From Pinus tabuliformis (lineage: Eukaryota; Streptophyta; Pinopsida; Pinales; Pinaceae): a DNA stretch of 64,000 bases. The position numbers and the translations under genes are program-made. The stretch lies in the NCBI GenBank assembly GCA_031772625.1, contig CM062813.1, positions 689,760,420 through 689,824,419 on the forward strand, given 5' to 3'. Below are positions 35,600 through 46,718 of the stretch, piece after piece. Under the pieces are notes generated by a model. The model did not search any database. It was not told the origin of the DNA and saw only the letters and a list, made by a program, of their open reading frames with translations. Position 1 is the first letter of the stretch. Each line of letters begins with the position of its first letter.

Positions 35600-35775
35600 A
35601 TGAAAATGATATATCTGGGTCTAAGGGTCTTGGATAGACAGTGATCAGGTGCTTTGTTAAGACACTTCTTTTATGAAGTCATCAGTTCAATTCTCCACTA
35701 CCAGATGGTATATTGGACATGATGAAAATGTAATCTTACCAAAAATAAAAAATAAAAATAAAAAATGAAAAAAAA
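35600..35775 (+). mobile_element. Possible tRNA-derived SINE
   Basis: GATCAGGTGCTTTGTTAAGAC (split: GATCAGGTGC, TTTGTTAAGAC, 35645-35665) resembles a pol III A box, and CATCAGTTCAATTCTCC (35689-35705) a B box. The spacing of about 40 bp is right for a tRNA-like head. A body of about 40 bp and an A-rich tail (35745-35780) follow. The boxes are imperfect and I see no target duplication, so the call is tentative. Confidence 0.35.
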
Positions 35776-36195
35776 ATTCATAGCTACTCTACACTTGAAA
35801 TTTCTAATCCAAAAACATCATTATGTGCAAATCAAAAGAAAATATTAATCAAGAGAAATACAATGAAAATCCAGTGTAATCTTACCAAAAATTTAAAACA
35901 AACAAAAAAATAAAAAATAAAATATAAAAAAATAAAAAATAAATTTCAAAAAAAAATCATAGCTACTCTATACTTAGAAATTTCTAATCCAAAAACATCA
36001 GTATGTGAAAATCAAAAGAAAATATTAATCAAGACATCATTATGTGCAAATCAAAAGAAAATATTAATCAAGAGAAATACAATGAAAATCCAAAGATAGT
36101 GAATGTCCCCCGACTAACAATGTTAAAAAGAAAATATTAATAAAAAGAAATACAATGAAAATCCAAAGATAGTGAATGTCCCCAACTAACCAAGT
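35731..36195 (+). repeat. Nested tandem duplications with A-rich spacers
   Basis: GTAATCTTACCAAAAAT recurs at about 35731 and 35876; CTAATCCAAAAACATCA at 35804 and 35984; AAAATATTAATCAAGA at 35840, 36018 and 36058; and AAAGATAGTGAATGTCCCC at 36091 and 36163. Units are 40-150 bp and copied more than once. Confidence 0.85.
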
Positions 36196-37499
36196 TAAAA
36201 ACTGTTGGGGCACCAAACTAAACATTTGTGGTTGGATATTTTTATATCAGGACAAGTGCTGAAAAGTTCATTGCTCTTGCTGCAATGTTTTTTATTGCTT
36301 GTTCTTTGAACTTGGATTTAATTTAGAGAACACAACTGAAAACTTTTATTGGTAAGAAAAATGAATGATTTGATTGCAGCTTTCTCAAAGAATTAACTAC
36401 AATATACATCTTCAAATTTACAACATTTTGAATCCTCAACTGAATTCATCTTCATAAAAAAATTAAATCCAGCTTCATGAAAAATTTAATAGATAGAAAT
36501 AGGATCATACCGCCAGTTATTCTTAGTCATTTTTTATACTAATATCTAGAACACAACTGAAAATCACTTGTGAGGCAAAAATGATGGATCTTGGCAATTT
36601 ATGCTGAGTCACTACAAAATAAGCATGAATATCAAAGAAGAATCAACACATATAAACTCTCAAGCTGAATGCATTGTGAACTGACTTGTGTTTAGCATGT
36701 AATGTATGATCGAGAGATTAAATGTTTTCTAAATGCACATAACACAAGCACGAGTATACGCACTATAGATAATCTATCCTTGGAAGATAATCTATCCGTT
36801 TGTCTAAAATGTGTTCTAAAACAATACCATGATATAGATTTTAGTTTAAGAAAATTAATACAACACACATACATTTGGTGTATACAAAACAAGCATATAC
36901 TAAAAAGATTTGCACAGAGCCACTCAATCTACCCCTCTTTCTTGAATATTCATAAAGAACATCAGTATATAGACTTGACTTAATAGAAATAACACCATTT
37001 TGCATAAAATTCAAACACTTACAATAACATCCCCGTTTCACCAATTGACAATGGGAAAAGGGCCACTCAATTCGCCCACTCAATTCGAAATCACGACTTC
37101 CCCAACAAATTTAGTGATTTCAATGATTTTAAAACCGCCCGTTTCCCCAACTGACATGGGAAAAGGCGCATTCAATCTACCCCTTTCCGAAGCATTCCAA
37201 AACGAAAGCAGGACAATCCACCCATAAAAGTTAATCTATAAAAATCCACCTATGAAAACCTATGTAACCCAAAACTGCAATCTTGGGAATATGAAATGGT
37301 TTTTAAATCAACCCAAATAGGCGAAATCAGAAATCATGATCTCAGTGACCATATTAGCAACTTCAGTGACGATTTAAGCAACCAATTAGCAACTTCAGTA
37401 ATTTTGAACTCATAGAACTCGGGAGGATTGTTGAAAATGGGGCAAATTTGGCAATTTCAATGATTACGATTCACCAGAATCCGAAAGATTGCTGAAAAC
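36196..37499. other. No recognised feature
   Basis: AT-rich. Two related short blocks (CCCGTTTCACCAATTGACAATGG near 37031, split in two words, and CCCGTTTCCCCAACTGACATGG near 37138) form an old tandem pair, each followed by GGAAAAGG. Confidence 0.45.
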
Positions 37500-38200
37500 G
37501 GGGCAATATGACAGCCCTTACACTGGGCCACTTCATTCTGGAAACAGTGTTTTTCAGAAGGCGATTCATAGGCACTTCTAATGGTGGCGGCGGCCAAATA
37601 TATCTTGGCAGCTACCCTCGGCCACATTGCCTACCAGCGAAGGTGAATGCAGCCAGAGGCAATCCCACTTGGGGTATCGCCGCGCAGAGTTATTTATTTA
37701 TATTTAGGGGTTAAACTCGTCTCTGAGATACGACTCCTACCGAACATAAATAACAGACGCTAAGGGTTTGTCATTACTTAAATCCCGTCCCCCTTACATC
37801 ACACTATACACACATGGTCAAGGAAAAAAAAATATACCTACAAAGTCCCCAGTAAAACGATTATAGCCATACAACCCACAGAAAATAATCCAAAAAAGCC
37901 TTACAAATTTCGCCAATCCCGCAGAAACGAAAGGCAAAGGCAAAGCCAAGACGTCTTCGTACAAGCAGAATACTGGCAGAAAACTTTGGCGTCGTCTCAT
38001 ACACAGCGGCCATTAATGTTACGGCCAGCTGGTAATCAGTATCTCGACGCCATCAACCAAATATATCACAGGATCAATATTGCATACAGCTGAAATTGAT
38101 TGAATATTTGCTGCTCAGCTGCACTGGGCTCATTGCAAGCCTCGGCCTCTATCTCCATGTTCAGAGGGCTTCACCATCACTCGCTTTAAAAATAAAATAT
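37500..38200. other. GC- and CpG-richer island, possible gene 5' end
   Basis: This stretch is visibly richer in G, C and CpG than its flanks. On the minus strand, an ATG at about 38016 in the context CATTAATGGCC opens MAAVYETTPKFSASILLVRR and runs to a possible donor (TTTGTAAGGC) near 37905. On the plus strand an ATG at 37579 opens MVAAAKYILAATLGHIAYQR before a stop. Neither matches a family I know. A bidirectional promoter with two first exons would fit, but so would chance. Confidence 0.25.
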
Positions 38201-38208
38201 CTGAAACC

Positions 38209-38515
38209 CTAACCCTAATCTATGAACCCTAGACCACAGCGGAATGCTTAATGTTAACCGTTAAACCATGCGACAGTCAAATGTTGTACGACCAATTATG
38301 ACCTGAAATTACAGTCGTGTCTGTTAAGATGAACACTTAATAACACTTTAACTCCCGTTCCCAAAGGGCTTAAGAGAGTGATGCTGGGACAGGCCTGGGA
38401 TTTCAAGTGCTCCACTAACCCTAATCTATGAACCCTATAGCACAGCGGAATTCTTAATGTTAACCGTTAAACTATGTGACTTTAAAATGGGGTAAGAACC
38501 ATTATGACCTAAAAT
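38209..38515 (+). repeat. About 100-bp direct repeat, two copies 207 bp apart
   Basis: CTAACCCTAATCTATGAACCC followed by ACAGCGGAAT and TTAATGTTAACCGTTAAAC occurs at 38209-38310 and again at 38416-38515. The copies are moderately diverged. Confidence 0.88.
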
Positions 38516-38807
38516 TATTTTTGTGTTTCAAAATTTGCGGTGTGTTTGCTGCTTCACTTTTGTATTAAAGGTTCATAAATTAAATTAAATGACTGATAAG
38601 TGTTTTGATAAATATACTTTTTTTAACCATTTATATGAGTATGTTTATAAATATCAAAATCAGTTGCTTTACTTTCTTATAAATTAAATTAAATAATGTA
38701 TAAGTTTTTTAGTTGACTATAAATTTTTATCAACTATTTAATTTACATGACTATATTAATATGTAAATTCATAAAGTGTCATTTTTTTATGTAGGAAAAT
38801 ATTTATG

Positions 38808-38979
38808 AACCAACTTAGATCCGTTCTAATTATGGATCTATCAAGTGTAAGGGATCAAGCCTCTCAAGGTGCAAACCTATTTTTGAGTGCAAAACTTGAG
38901 GAAAAGTTTGCAACTCTAGAGATTTGATCCCTTTCAACACTGGATACATCCATAATTGAGATGAATATAGATTGGTTTA
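38808..38979. repeat. Foldback (MITE-like) sequence 1
   Basis: The left arm (AACCAACTTAGATCC, GTTCTAATTATGGAT, GGGATCAAGCC) is mirrored by the right arm (GATCCCTT, ATCCATAATTGAGATG, ATAGATTGGTTT). Most of the 170 bp could fold into one imperfect hairpin. Confidence 0.75.
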
Positions 38980-38980
38980 T

Positions 38981-39010
38981 CTCTCTCTCTCTCTCTCTAT
39001 ATATATATAA
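38981..39010 (+). repeat. (CT)n(AT)n microsatellite
   Basis: About nine CT dinucleotides run into about six AT dinucleotides. Confidence 0.95.
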
Positions 39011-39076
39011 TGTAATTTCATAGGCTCAAAATGTGTTAGTTAATAATTATAATTATTAGTTTATTTTATTTTTAAT

Positions 39077-39430
39077 TTTTTCATCGAGAGACACTCTCCA
39101 ATCCAGTGTGGAAGATATGTTGTAATATGATGTCGTGTCCTCTTATGTTATGTAAATAAAAATAACCATATATTAAAATAAAAATAATGTATTGACCCAT
39201 GGTATTCATGTGACATATGTTCTATTTATAGGGGAAAGACAGGAAAGACTAGCCTAGATCCATCTTAACTCCGGATCAAGAGATATGATCCCTCGAAGAT
39301 CCAGAGTTAAGATGGATCTAGGTTGGTATGTGATTTGACCGAGTCAAAATATTTACATAGCATAACATAACCTTACAACATATTTTCCATGATAGACTAG
39401 AGAGTGTCTCTTGGTGCAAAGATGAAAACA
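39077..39430. repeat. Foldback sequence 2, nested hairpins
   Basis: The outer arms (39077-39166 and 39346-39430) share AGAGACACTCTC, GATATGTTGTAA and TTATGTTATGTAAAT in mirrored order. An inner pair (GCCTAGATCCATCTTAACTC at 39251 against GAGTTAAGATGGATCTAGG at 39304) forms a strong second stem. The inner stem resembles the arms of foldback 1, so the two are probably relatives. Confidence 0.85.
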
Positions 39431-40275
39431 TGTATCCATATTAATTCACTGTGTTAATTACATAAATGGTATGGTCGCATATATTGAATGTTGGCCATGC
39501 ATTTAACACAAAACAATTTTAAATTTTTAAGCTTTTGAATAAAGATTAATTAGAAGAAGAAAAAAAAATTAATAAAATTACATGGAACATTATTAGACTA
39601 TGGAGTACAATTAATTTTTAGGAGTGATCTTAAGATTTAAACATTAAATTGATGGTTAAATATTTTTATTCATGTTATTTTTAACATTTCAAATTTTGTA
39701 TTACTTGTCAAATATGTTTAAAAACAAACTTAAAAAAAATGTTGTGTGAAACCTCAAATTTTAGGCACAGTTAGGGATTTGACACTTCATTGGGCTTTGA
39801 TTCATGGTCTTTGAGAGCTAAGCGTCGAATTTATTGAATACATAACATCAATTTTTCAAAAATGTTGGTGAGTGTCTCAACTTAATGGTTCGAGTTGGAT
39901 CAATTTATTAACATGAAATAACCCTACAACATGTTTGTGTACATGTTATACCCTTTAAGATCAAGGAACTTTCACACCAAGCATTTATGGTTAGGTTTGA
40001 CATGCTTTGGTCATGAACTATGACTTTTTAGATTTGATATGCTTGGGTCTTGAATTCGGGATTTCTCAGAATCTTGCAAAGCACTGGAGGATGATAGGTG
40101 AACCATCTTGTCTATAGAATTTAGCTCATAAGTGCACAAAGTATAGATAAACCAAAGCTATAGTTTAATTGGTTTGACTTTTTTTTATAAGGCATAATGT
40201 GTAAGGAGGTCATGTGATCCATTCCTACTTATTCGTCTAGGGTGGTCCATTATTAATATCACCCTCCATCTAGAA
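39431..40275. other. No recognised feature
   Basis: AT-rich sequence, no credible ORF. Confidence 0.4.
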
Positions 40276-40391
40276 ATTGGGGAAAGAGGAGATAATTTGT
40301 GGAATGGTATTGTTAATTGAGGGAAGAGGAGATAATTTACGGCATGGTATTGACAATTGGGGGAAGAGGAGATGCTTCATGAAATGATATT
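40276..40391 (+). repeat. About 42-bp tandem repeat, three units
   Basis: GGGAAGAGGAGATAATTT recurs with ATGGTATTGACAATTG-like partners at about 40280, 40322 and 40362. The last unit is diverged. Confidence 0.85.
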
Positions 40392-40568
40392 TGTTGGAAT
40401 TCACAATTATATTGAGAGGAGGGGTGAATCAGTGTAATGACAATGTTTATTTACATAAACATTTGAAAATCATAAAACATCAATCTCATAAATTGAGCAA
40501 ATAACACATGATATACATGGAAACCCTTATGGCAGAAAACCACAAAATTTCTTTATATGAAATATCTT

Positions 40569-40725
40569 GTAGGCACCAATTGACAGGAGACATCAATCCC
40601 TTTTGTTGTTTTATAGGCACCAACCTATATGAGACACCAATCCCCACTATTGCAAGATTTGTAGGCACCAACCTACAGGAGACACCAACCCCCACTACTA
40701 TAATATCTATAGACACCAGCCTACT
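40569..40725 (+). repeat. 43-48-bp tandem repeat with internal hairpin, four units
   Basis: Units start TGTAGGCACC or a variant at 40569, 40612, 40660 and 40708. The core TGTAGG-CACCAA-CCTACA is a small palindrome, followed by GGAGACACCAATCCCCACTA. Confidence 0.88.
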
Positions 40726-40899
40726 TCATTGAGTTTGCCTGCTTCTTCACAATGTATATTAGTTGCTTCTACGTTCACCAAGTTTGCTTGTTGCTTTTGC
40801 CTTTACTAGGTCTGTTAGTTACTTATGCCTTCACCAGGTCTACCTATTGCTTCTTCTTTCATCAGTTCTACTTCTCCCAAAACTTGTTTCCTTTGTCTT

Positions 40900-41790
40900 C
40901 TTCCCAAGAACAATTTTGCACAACATGTCATGTATCTAATTTTGCAAATTTGGTTCTAAAATTTCTACCACAAGTACCTAGAGATCTATTTTTTGTCCCC
41001 TCCATATTTCACAGTTTGAAACATTTCAAAAAGAAAGTTATGGTAAAATTAACTACCTAATGTTTTTGAAGCATGTTTCTGGAGCATTCAGGAACACTAA
41101 CTTTCTCAAATCGTATCTCCAAAATTGTAGCGAAACAAGGTCTAAAATTCCTATCGTATGTACCTTTTGATCTCTCCTCTGTGTCCTCCAAATTTCATAG
41201 AGTAAAATATTGCCAAAAAGACATTCTAACAAAAATTCCAAGTTGACCCGTTTGAAGCTAATTTCCAAAGCATTTAGGAAGCCTAACTTGCTTAGCCATA
41301 TATCTATAATTATAACAAACTGAGGTCTAAAATTTTAGCCATATGTACATGAAGATAATCTATCTATATCCTTCAAGCTTCATGTTTTGAAACATCCTAG
41401 AACAAAAGTTATAGTGAAAATACCAAGTTGACCTATTTGATGAGCATTTAGGAAGCCTAACTTCCTTAGACCATATCTCGAAATTAGAGCAAATCAAGGT
41501 CTAAAATTTGAAACAAAGGTACATGAAGAGCTTCTATTTGTATCCTCCAAGTTTCGTGTTTGGAAACATCCCATAAAAAAATTTATAGTGAAAATCGCAA
41601 GCTGGCCTATTTCAGGAGCATTCAAGAAGCCTAACTTCCTTAGACCATATTTATGAAATTATAGTGAATCAAGGTCTGAAATTTGAACCATAGGTACATT
41701 AAAATCTTATATTTGTACCCTCCAAGTTTCACATTCCAAAACATCCTAGACGAAACTTTATATAAAAAAATCCAAGATGATTTGTTCACC
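40900..41790 (+). repeat. About 175-bp diverged tandem repeat, five units
   Basis: The marker GGTCTAAAATTT (or variant) occurs at about 40953, 41140, 41325, 41499 and 41674, with periods of 187, 185, 174 and 175 bp. Each unit also has GGAAGCCTAACTTCCTTAG, CATATCTCGAAATT, and CCTCCAAGTTTCGTGTTTGG variants. Confidence 0.88.
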
Positions 41791-42669
41791 CCATAAATCA
41801 CATTTGTTCTCCCCCTTTAGACTCCAGGAATCACCTGAAAAATTATTACTTAGGTCCTCTTGCAACCTCAAATCTCTTCTTTCTTGAATAATATGCAAAT
41901 GAACTCATATGCCCTTTATTTATAATGTTTGTATGTTCATTTATGGGGTTGACTTATAAAACTAGTTGGGTCGGCCTGCTTATACTTGGTTAGGTCATCT
42001 TTGCGAAATATCACACATCTCCTCATTTCTATGGAATTAGAGGGAGTGTCATATACATTTGGAAAAGGTCTCGAAATAAGATTTCCAACCATACATTCTA
42101 TGCTCCCATTTGAGTAAAAATACATTCAAATATAGGGTATACAAGTGGGGCATCAAAAGTCCAAAAACAATATTTCCAACAATATTGATTTTCCAATCTT
42201 TATCTTGGACATAAGTAGCCCCCCCTGTCATTGACATCAATGACAAAAATATTTCCAACATTTTTGACAGTGTGCCATTTTCCATATTCTTCGCTTGAGC
42301 GCAAGTAGGTGAAGGGATTATTTCCTGGGAAAAGAAAATTATACATATCATAGTTCTAAGAATATTCACATTTTCCTTAATGTCAACCATAACATTAATG
42401 TATTACGTAGGTAAAAATTTGGTCTTGTAAAGAAGAAGTGTAAATTTCAAAACTTAATTCTCATATTAAAGTGGAAAAATACACTTTCAAGGTGAATATC
42501 CTTGCTTTCTTGGCCTTACCCTTTCCTCCTTTACATGGCCCAATGAGAAAAGAAAAATCCTTAATTCTATAATATCCCTTTTCCATGTTATCCCCACGTG
42601 ACCATTACAAAAAAACTTATCAAAGACACCAAATAAATGACATTTTTTTTTTTTTTTTAATGTAAAATA
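41791..42669. other. No recognised feature
   Basis: AT-rich. A minus-strand stretch at 42049-42390 is open for 113 codons but shows no family motif. A poly-T run lies at 42641-42658. Confidence 0.4.
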
Positions 42670-43041
42670 GGTTGGAACATGAGGTTCATTTGGATATAGT
42701 TAGTTGATAGTCAAAGGTTAACTTGGGAATCAACTACATAGGTTGACCAATGGTGGTCTTGACTTGGTACATTGGTACATAGGTCAAGGAAAAAAAGAAA
42801 GAGATTTAAGTGTGCCTAAGATGATCAAAGTTAGTTGTCTTCTTCTTTCTAAGGGAGCTAGTTATACTTTGGGTTATATAAACATGATCCTATGGATTGA
42901 TGTCTCGTTCAAATTACTTTGATATCCATTGTATTATGAGTTATGTTCTCTTGTGTTTTAGTGTTGTAATGACGTCTTTAGAAACCACTTATTCTTGGAA
43001 TTCATTGTTCTTCACTTATATAATTCATTTGCTCTCAAACA
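42670..43041 (+). repeat. Copia 5' LTR (start approximate) and primer site
   Basis: The LTR ends CTCTCAAACA at 43041 and is followed by TGGTATCAATG (43042-43052), whose first eight bases match the initiator tRNA-Met site. The start is set near GGTTGGAACATGAGG (about 42670) by resemblance to a TGTTGGAA-type LTR start. A TATA-like TTATATAAAC lies near 42875. Confidence 0.65.
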
Positions 43042-43199
43042 TGGTATCAATGTTGATAGTTCTAGATGCAACTTATTGTCTACAATTCACTTTTAGAGGT
43101 TGTCACTTGTATGAACTCTCATTGAGTCATATCTCTTTGGTAGATTGGGTTTGAGTTTCAAATTGCATTTTAGATCAAGTTTTTGTAGGGTGATTATGT

Positions 43200-43588
43200 G
43201 TTCTAAGAAAAAACATGTGGTTTTGAATTACCACAACTATAACATGTGGGCATAAGACATGGAAACACTATTAGATAGTAAAGTTCATTGACAATTTACA
43301 ATGGCTACAATTCTAGAGCCTAAGGATAATATGCAAAAGTTCATCATCTATGGGAAGAATGGGGGGGGGGTTATAGGATTTGAAAAAATCTACATCTATA
43401 TGGAGATTCTCTTTCATACTAGTGGGATACGTTGTGGGAAGAATAAGTTGAAAACTATGTTTGATGAAATCGATGAAAGTCTGGTTATGTAGATTGAAAA
43501 AGAGTTGATCACTCTTAATCCTGTATATTTTGACAAGATTTAAAACTGTTTGGCTCTAATGAAGGGGTTACAACTAAAATTTGGTGAT
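43200..43588 (+). pseudogene. Copia gag N-terminal part
   Basis: The reading LNYHNYNMWA-stop-DMETLLDSK, then ATILEPKDNMQKFIIYGKN, IRFHTSG-like and KLKTMFDEIDESLVM and IEKELITLNPVYFDKI matches the capsid part of copia gag (UBN2-type), a nucleic-acid packaging protein. A run of ten G (43361-43370) disturbs the sequence in the middle. The frame stops abruptly at LQLKFGD where gypsy A begins (43589). The rest of gag resumes at 58274. Confidence 0.8.
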
Positions 43589-44511
43589 TGATATGGATTG
43601 GATCATTATATTATTTTTCATCCATATTGATGCTTTCAAAGTGGAAAAAGTGGAGGAATTAATTCATGAAACCATTTTTACTAATGGATCCCAGTTTGGA
43701 AAATTGGGTTTTGAAACCTTCTAGAAGAAATTTGAGGCATTAAACAATATTCTTTGGGGTAGAGCTTTTCCATTTATTGTGGCACCCCTTTGTGCTATTC
43801 TATACATATACCTTTCTAATGGTGCAAGAATCACCTCAATAGGGGTCTGTATGCCAAAGTTATGCTACTGAGGAGTTGACCTTCTTGTTTTAACCACTGT
43901 GATTCGAGAGGATGCCGCTTCAGCCCCCATTATTCATGGAAAAGGGGCTACTCACACAATCATGATGAAGAATAATTTAGAAGACTCAATATTGTAACTC
44001 TAGTTCAGAGTTGAAGGAGTCAAACTTAACCACCATCTGTCTATCTGGTTGTGTTATAATCGTGCCACTAGGAGGAAAAGGAGGTCCATTCTATTTGAGT
44101 GCATTTTGTTCCATAGTCGAGCATAGTAGCTGAGTGTGGATAGAGAGAGAGAGAAAATAGAGGGTTTGTGAATTGTAGAATTCCAAAGGCCACATGTATC
44201 ACTTCTTTGTACTTGTATCCATTTTGATTTAAAGAAAGGGAGAGTAGAGCAACCTCACCTTTCAACTGGGTTTTCTCTCAAAATGGTTTCCTAGGTCATA
44301 ATCTGTGTTATTATGGTTGTGTGTGATTATATTTTTGTCTGATCTATATTTTCTACATGCTCTATATTACATTTGTAAAAACAATAACTTAATAAATCCA
44401 AAAGTCTAAGGAAAATATCCCTCTTAATATAGATTTGGATTTCCAATACAAATTTATTAGATCTATTGTGACAAATTGTTTAGTGGAATATCCATGAAAG
44501 TATATAGATCA
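43589..44511 (+). repeat. Gypsy A 5' LTR
   Basis: It starts TGATATGGATTGGATCATTA and ends ATATAGATCA. It pairs with 57356-58273 over its length (for example CTTTCAAAGTGGAAAAAGTG, GGAGTTGACCTTCTTG) with frequent mismatches. No standard primer-binding site follows at 44512 (TATTAGTACTGGAG). Confidence 0.9.
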
Positions 44512-44899
44512 TATTAGTACTGGAGAAATCTTTGGGTATATTGTGGGGAGTTGCAACAGATCCATATCGTCTAAGTCAAAAGTCATAAAATCATAGCCAT
44601 GGTTGACGAATTTGTTTATAACCCTCAAGATTCCATATGGGAGAGTTTTGTGTGGTTGGAAGCACAAGCCACATATTTAAGTCGTAATGTGAACCTCCTG
44701 AGACATGGACCAATAAACTTGGTCTATTAAGAGAAGATGGAGATTCTAATGTAGAGGTCAAATCAAAGATGAAATTGATAGATTAGGAAGAAATAGAGAG
44801 GGAATCTAAGAACGAACCTGAAAAGGAACAACCTAGTTTTAGTAATGTTAACCATTCATAGTTCCTATTCAAAATGGAGGCAAAGGTCGAAATCAAGCC

Positions 44900-46094
44900 A
44901 TATCAAGGTGAGATTGATGCATTTAAATCACTAGTTACAACAATTAGAATTTTATTTTAGTGTTCATCATATAGAGGAAGAACAAAACATTCCATTTTCT
45001 TAGCTGAAAATAGAGGGCCATGACCTGACTTGGTGGAAAAGCCACATGGAGACCCTATGGTTGGAGGGATATCCTCTAGCGAATACCTTAGAGGATTTCA
45101 AAACTATCATAAAGTCATAGTTTTACTCTATCGAGTATGTATAAAACTAGTGGATTCGGTGGCATTACTTCTAGTAGTTTCACGGGAAAAGTATACAGGA
45201 GTACACCACAAAATTTAGAAATATGGTCATAATGTTAGGTATCTCTACAAAGAACCCATATGTACTCCTCAAATATTGGGGGGGTTCACATATCCATCTA
45301 TGAAAGCAAGTGATGTTGTTCAAACCCAAAATGATGGATGAGGCTTGTGTACAGGATTAGTACCTAGAGAACACTGGCCAAAAGAAAGGGAAATATATTG
45401 GGTGAAAGTAGAAGGACCACTAGGAAGTTTCCAAGGAGGGGAAGAAGAAGTGGAAAGGGGGAAAAGAGAAAAAGACACTAACCACAACACACCAGTGCAA
45501 ATATCCCAAAAACCACTGCAACCATTGTAACATTTATGGTCATGCAGAGGAGAAGTATTAGAGTTTTCATCTAGAGCTCAACTCAAAGATCAGAAAGAAA
45601 TATGCCAAGAAGAAAAATCACATATCCATTGATTCAAGCAACTAGGTGGAAAGCAACTTAGACATGGACGAGAAGATTGTCTGCACTTTAGTGTAGAAGA
45701 GGGTGAATCTGAGTAGCCTTCAAGAACAAGAAGAGAAGGAGATGACCAAACTCTTCCATATAAAGATATAGGTCAAGAAGGCACAAATTGATGTTATATA
45801 TGACTTAGGATCACAAGCAAATATCATTGTAGCAGAGCTAGTCAATAAATTGGGATTGGAAGTTCTGACCATCCAAGCCCATATTTGTTAGGATGGGTAA
45901 ATAAGGATGCATAATTAAAGGTAAACAAATAGTACAAAATCATATTTGCATTTAATGATAATTTTATTGATGAAATAGAATTGGATGTATTTCCATATGA
46001 TGTATGTGGAGTGGTTTTTGGAAGTTCCTATATGTACATGTAAGATGCAATCTTCATGTAGAGAGCCAACTAGTACCACCTCATCTAGGATGGA
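44900..46094 (+). pseudogene. Gypsy A gag, zinc knuckle and protease start
   Basis: KIEGHDLTWWKSHMETL (about 45010-45060) and RNMVIMLGIS-type sequence (about 45220) belong to the retrotransposon gag capsid. A knuckle CNHCNIYGHAEEKY (about 45518-45560) has Tyr where the last Cys should be. The protease active site reads IDVIYDLGSQANIIVAELV (about 45790-45846), with Leu inside the usual D-T/S-G triad. The frame is broken every 50-100 codons. The coding sequence is cut at 46094 by gypsy B and resumes at 51939. Confidence 0.8.
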
Positions 46095-46706
46095 TGATCT
46101 GAACTTAAAAAGGAACGCAAAAAATTACATATATAATCATAAATACAAAGACGCAACAAAAAAATACTTCATTTCATTAATAAAAAAAAATACTTAACTA
46201 TGCATACAAACAAAATGGAAATAAGATAGCTCGAGCGATGGTAGCTTATCTATGAGAAGAGATGTGGCGGCTACATGCCAACTGAATTGTGTTACAATGA
46301 GGCTCAAGGGCCTATTTATTATTTAAAAACATGAGAAAACCCTAAACAACCAAAACCCTAACCCAGGAGATGTAACACCAAGATTTTGTGGGTCTCGTTG
46401 GGGTTAGTTGGGCAACCAACTTCCCAGGGTCGTAACTTGGTCATATTATTTCTGTTTGACGCGTACAATACCTTGTTGGAATGTATCTTTGAGTACTATA
46501 GGTTTTTCTGCATGCCCCTGCCCATGGTTACTAGCCTGCAACGAACCTCAAAAAATGCCGTTTAGGGGGGTCAAAACTGCTCCAGAAGTTCGGGACCTGA
46601 AAAACTGCTAAAAATAGTAAATTCTGAAATAAACAAGGAAATAGATGAAACTGAATGGAGGGTCTAGGTGGAATAGGTGAGTGGCCACCAATATCCACCT
46701 AGATCA
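46095..46706 (-). repeat. Gypsy B 3' LTR
   Basis: It pairs with 51329-51938 throughout (ATGAGGCTCAAGGGCCTATT, AACACCAAGATTTTGTGGG, TTGGGGTTAGTTGGGCA), with scattered mismatches. Confidence 0.95.
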
Positions 46707-46718
46707 TTCCTCCCCCCT

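Noticed and set aside
43361..43370. Run of ten G as a programmed frameshift site in copia gag
   Set aside because: The element is broken elsewhere in gag and the run is more likely a mutation or a sequencing homopolymer error.
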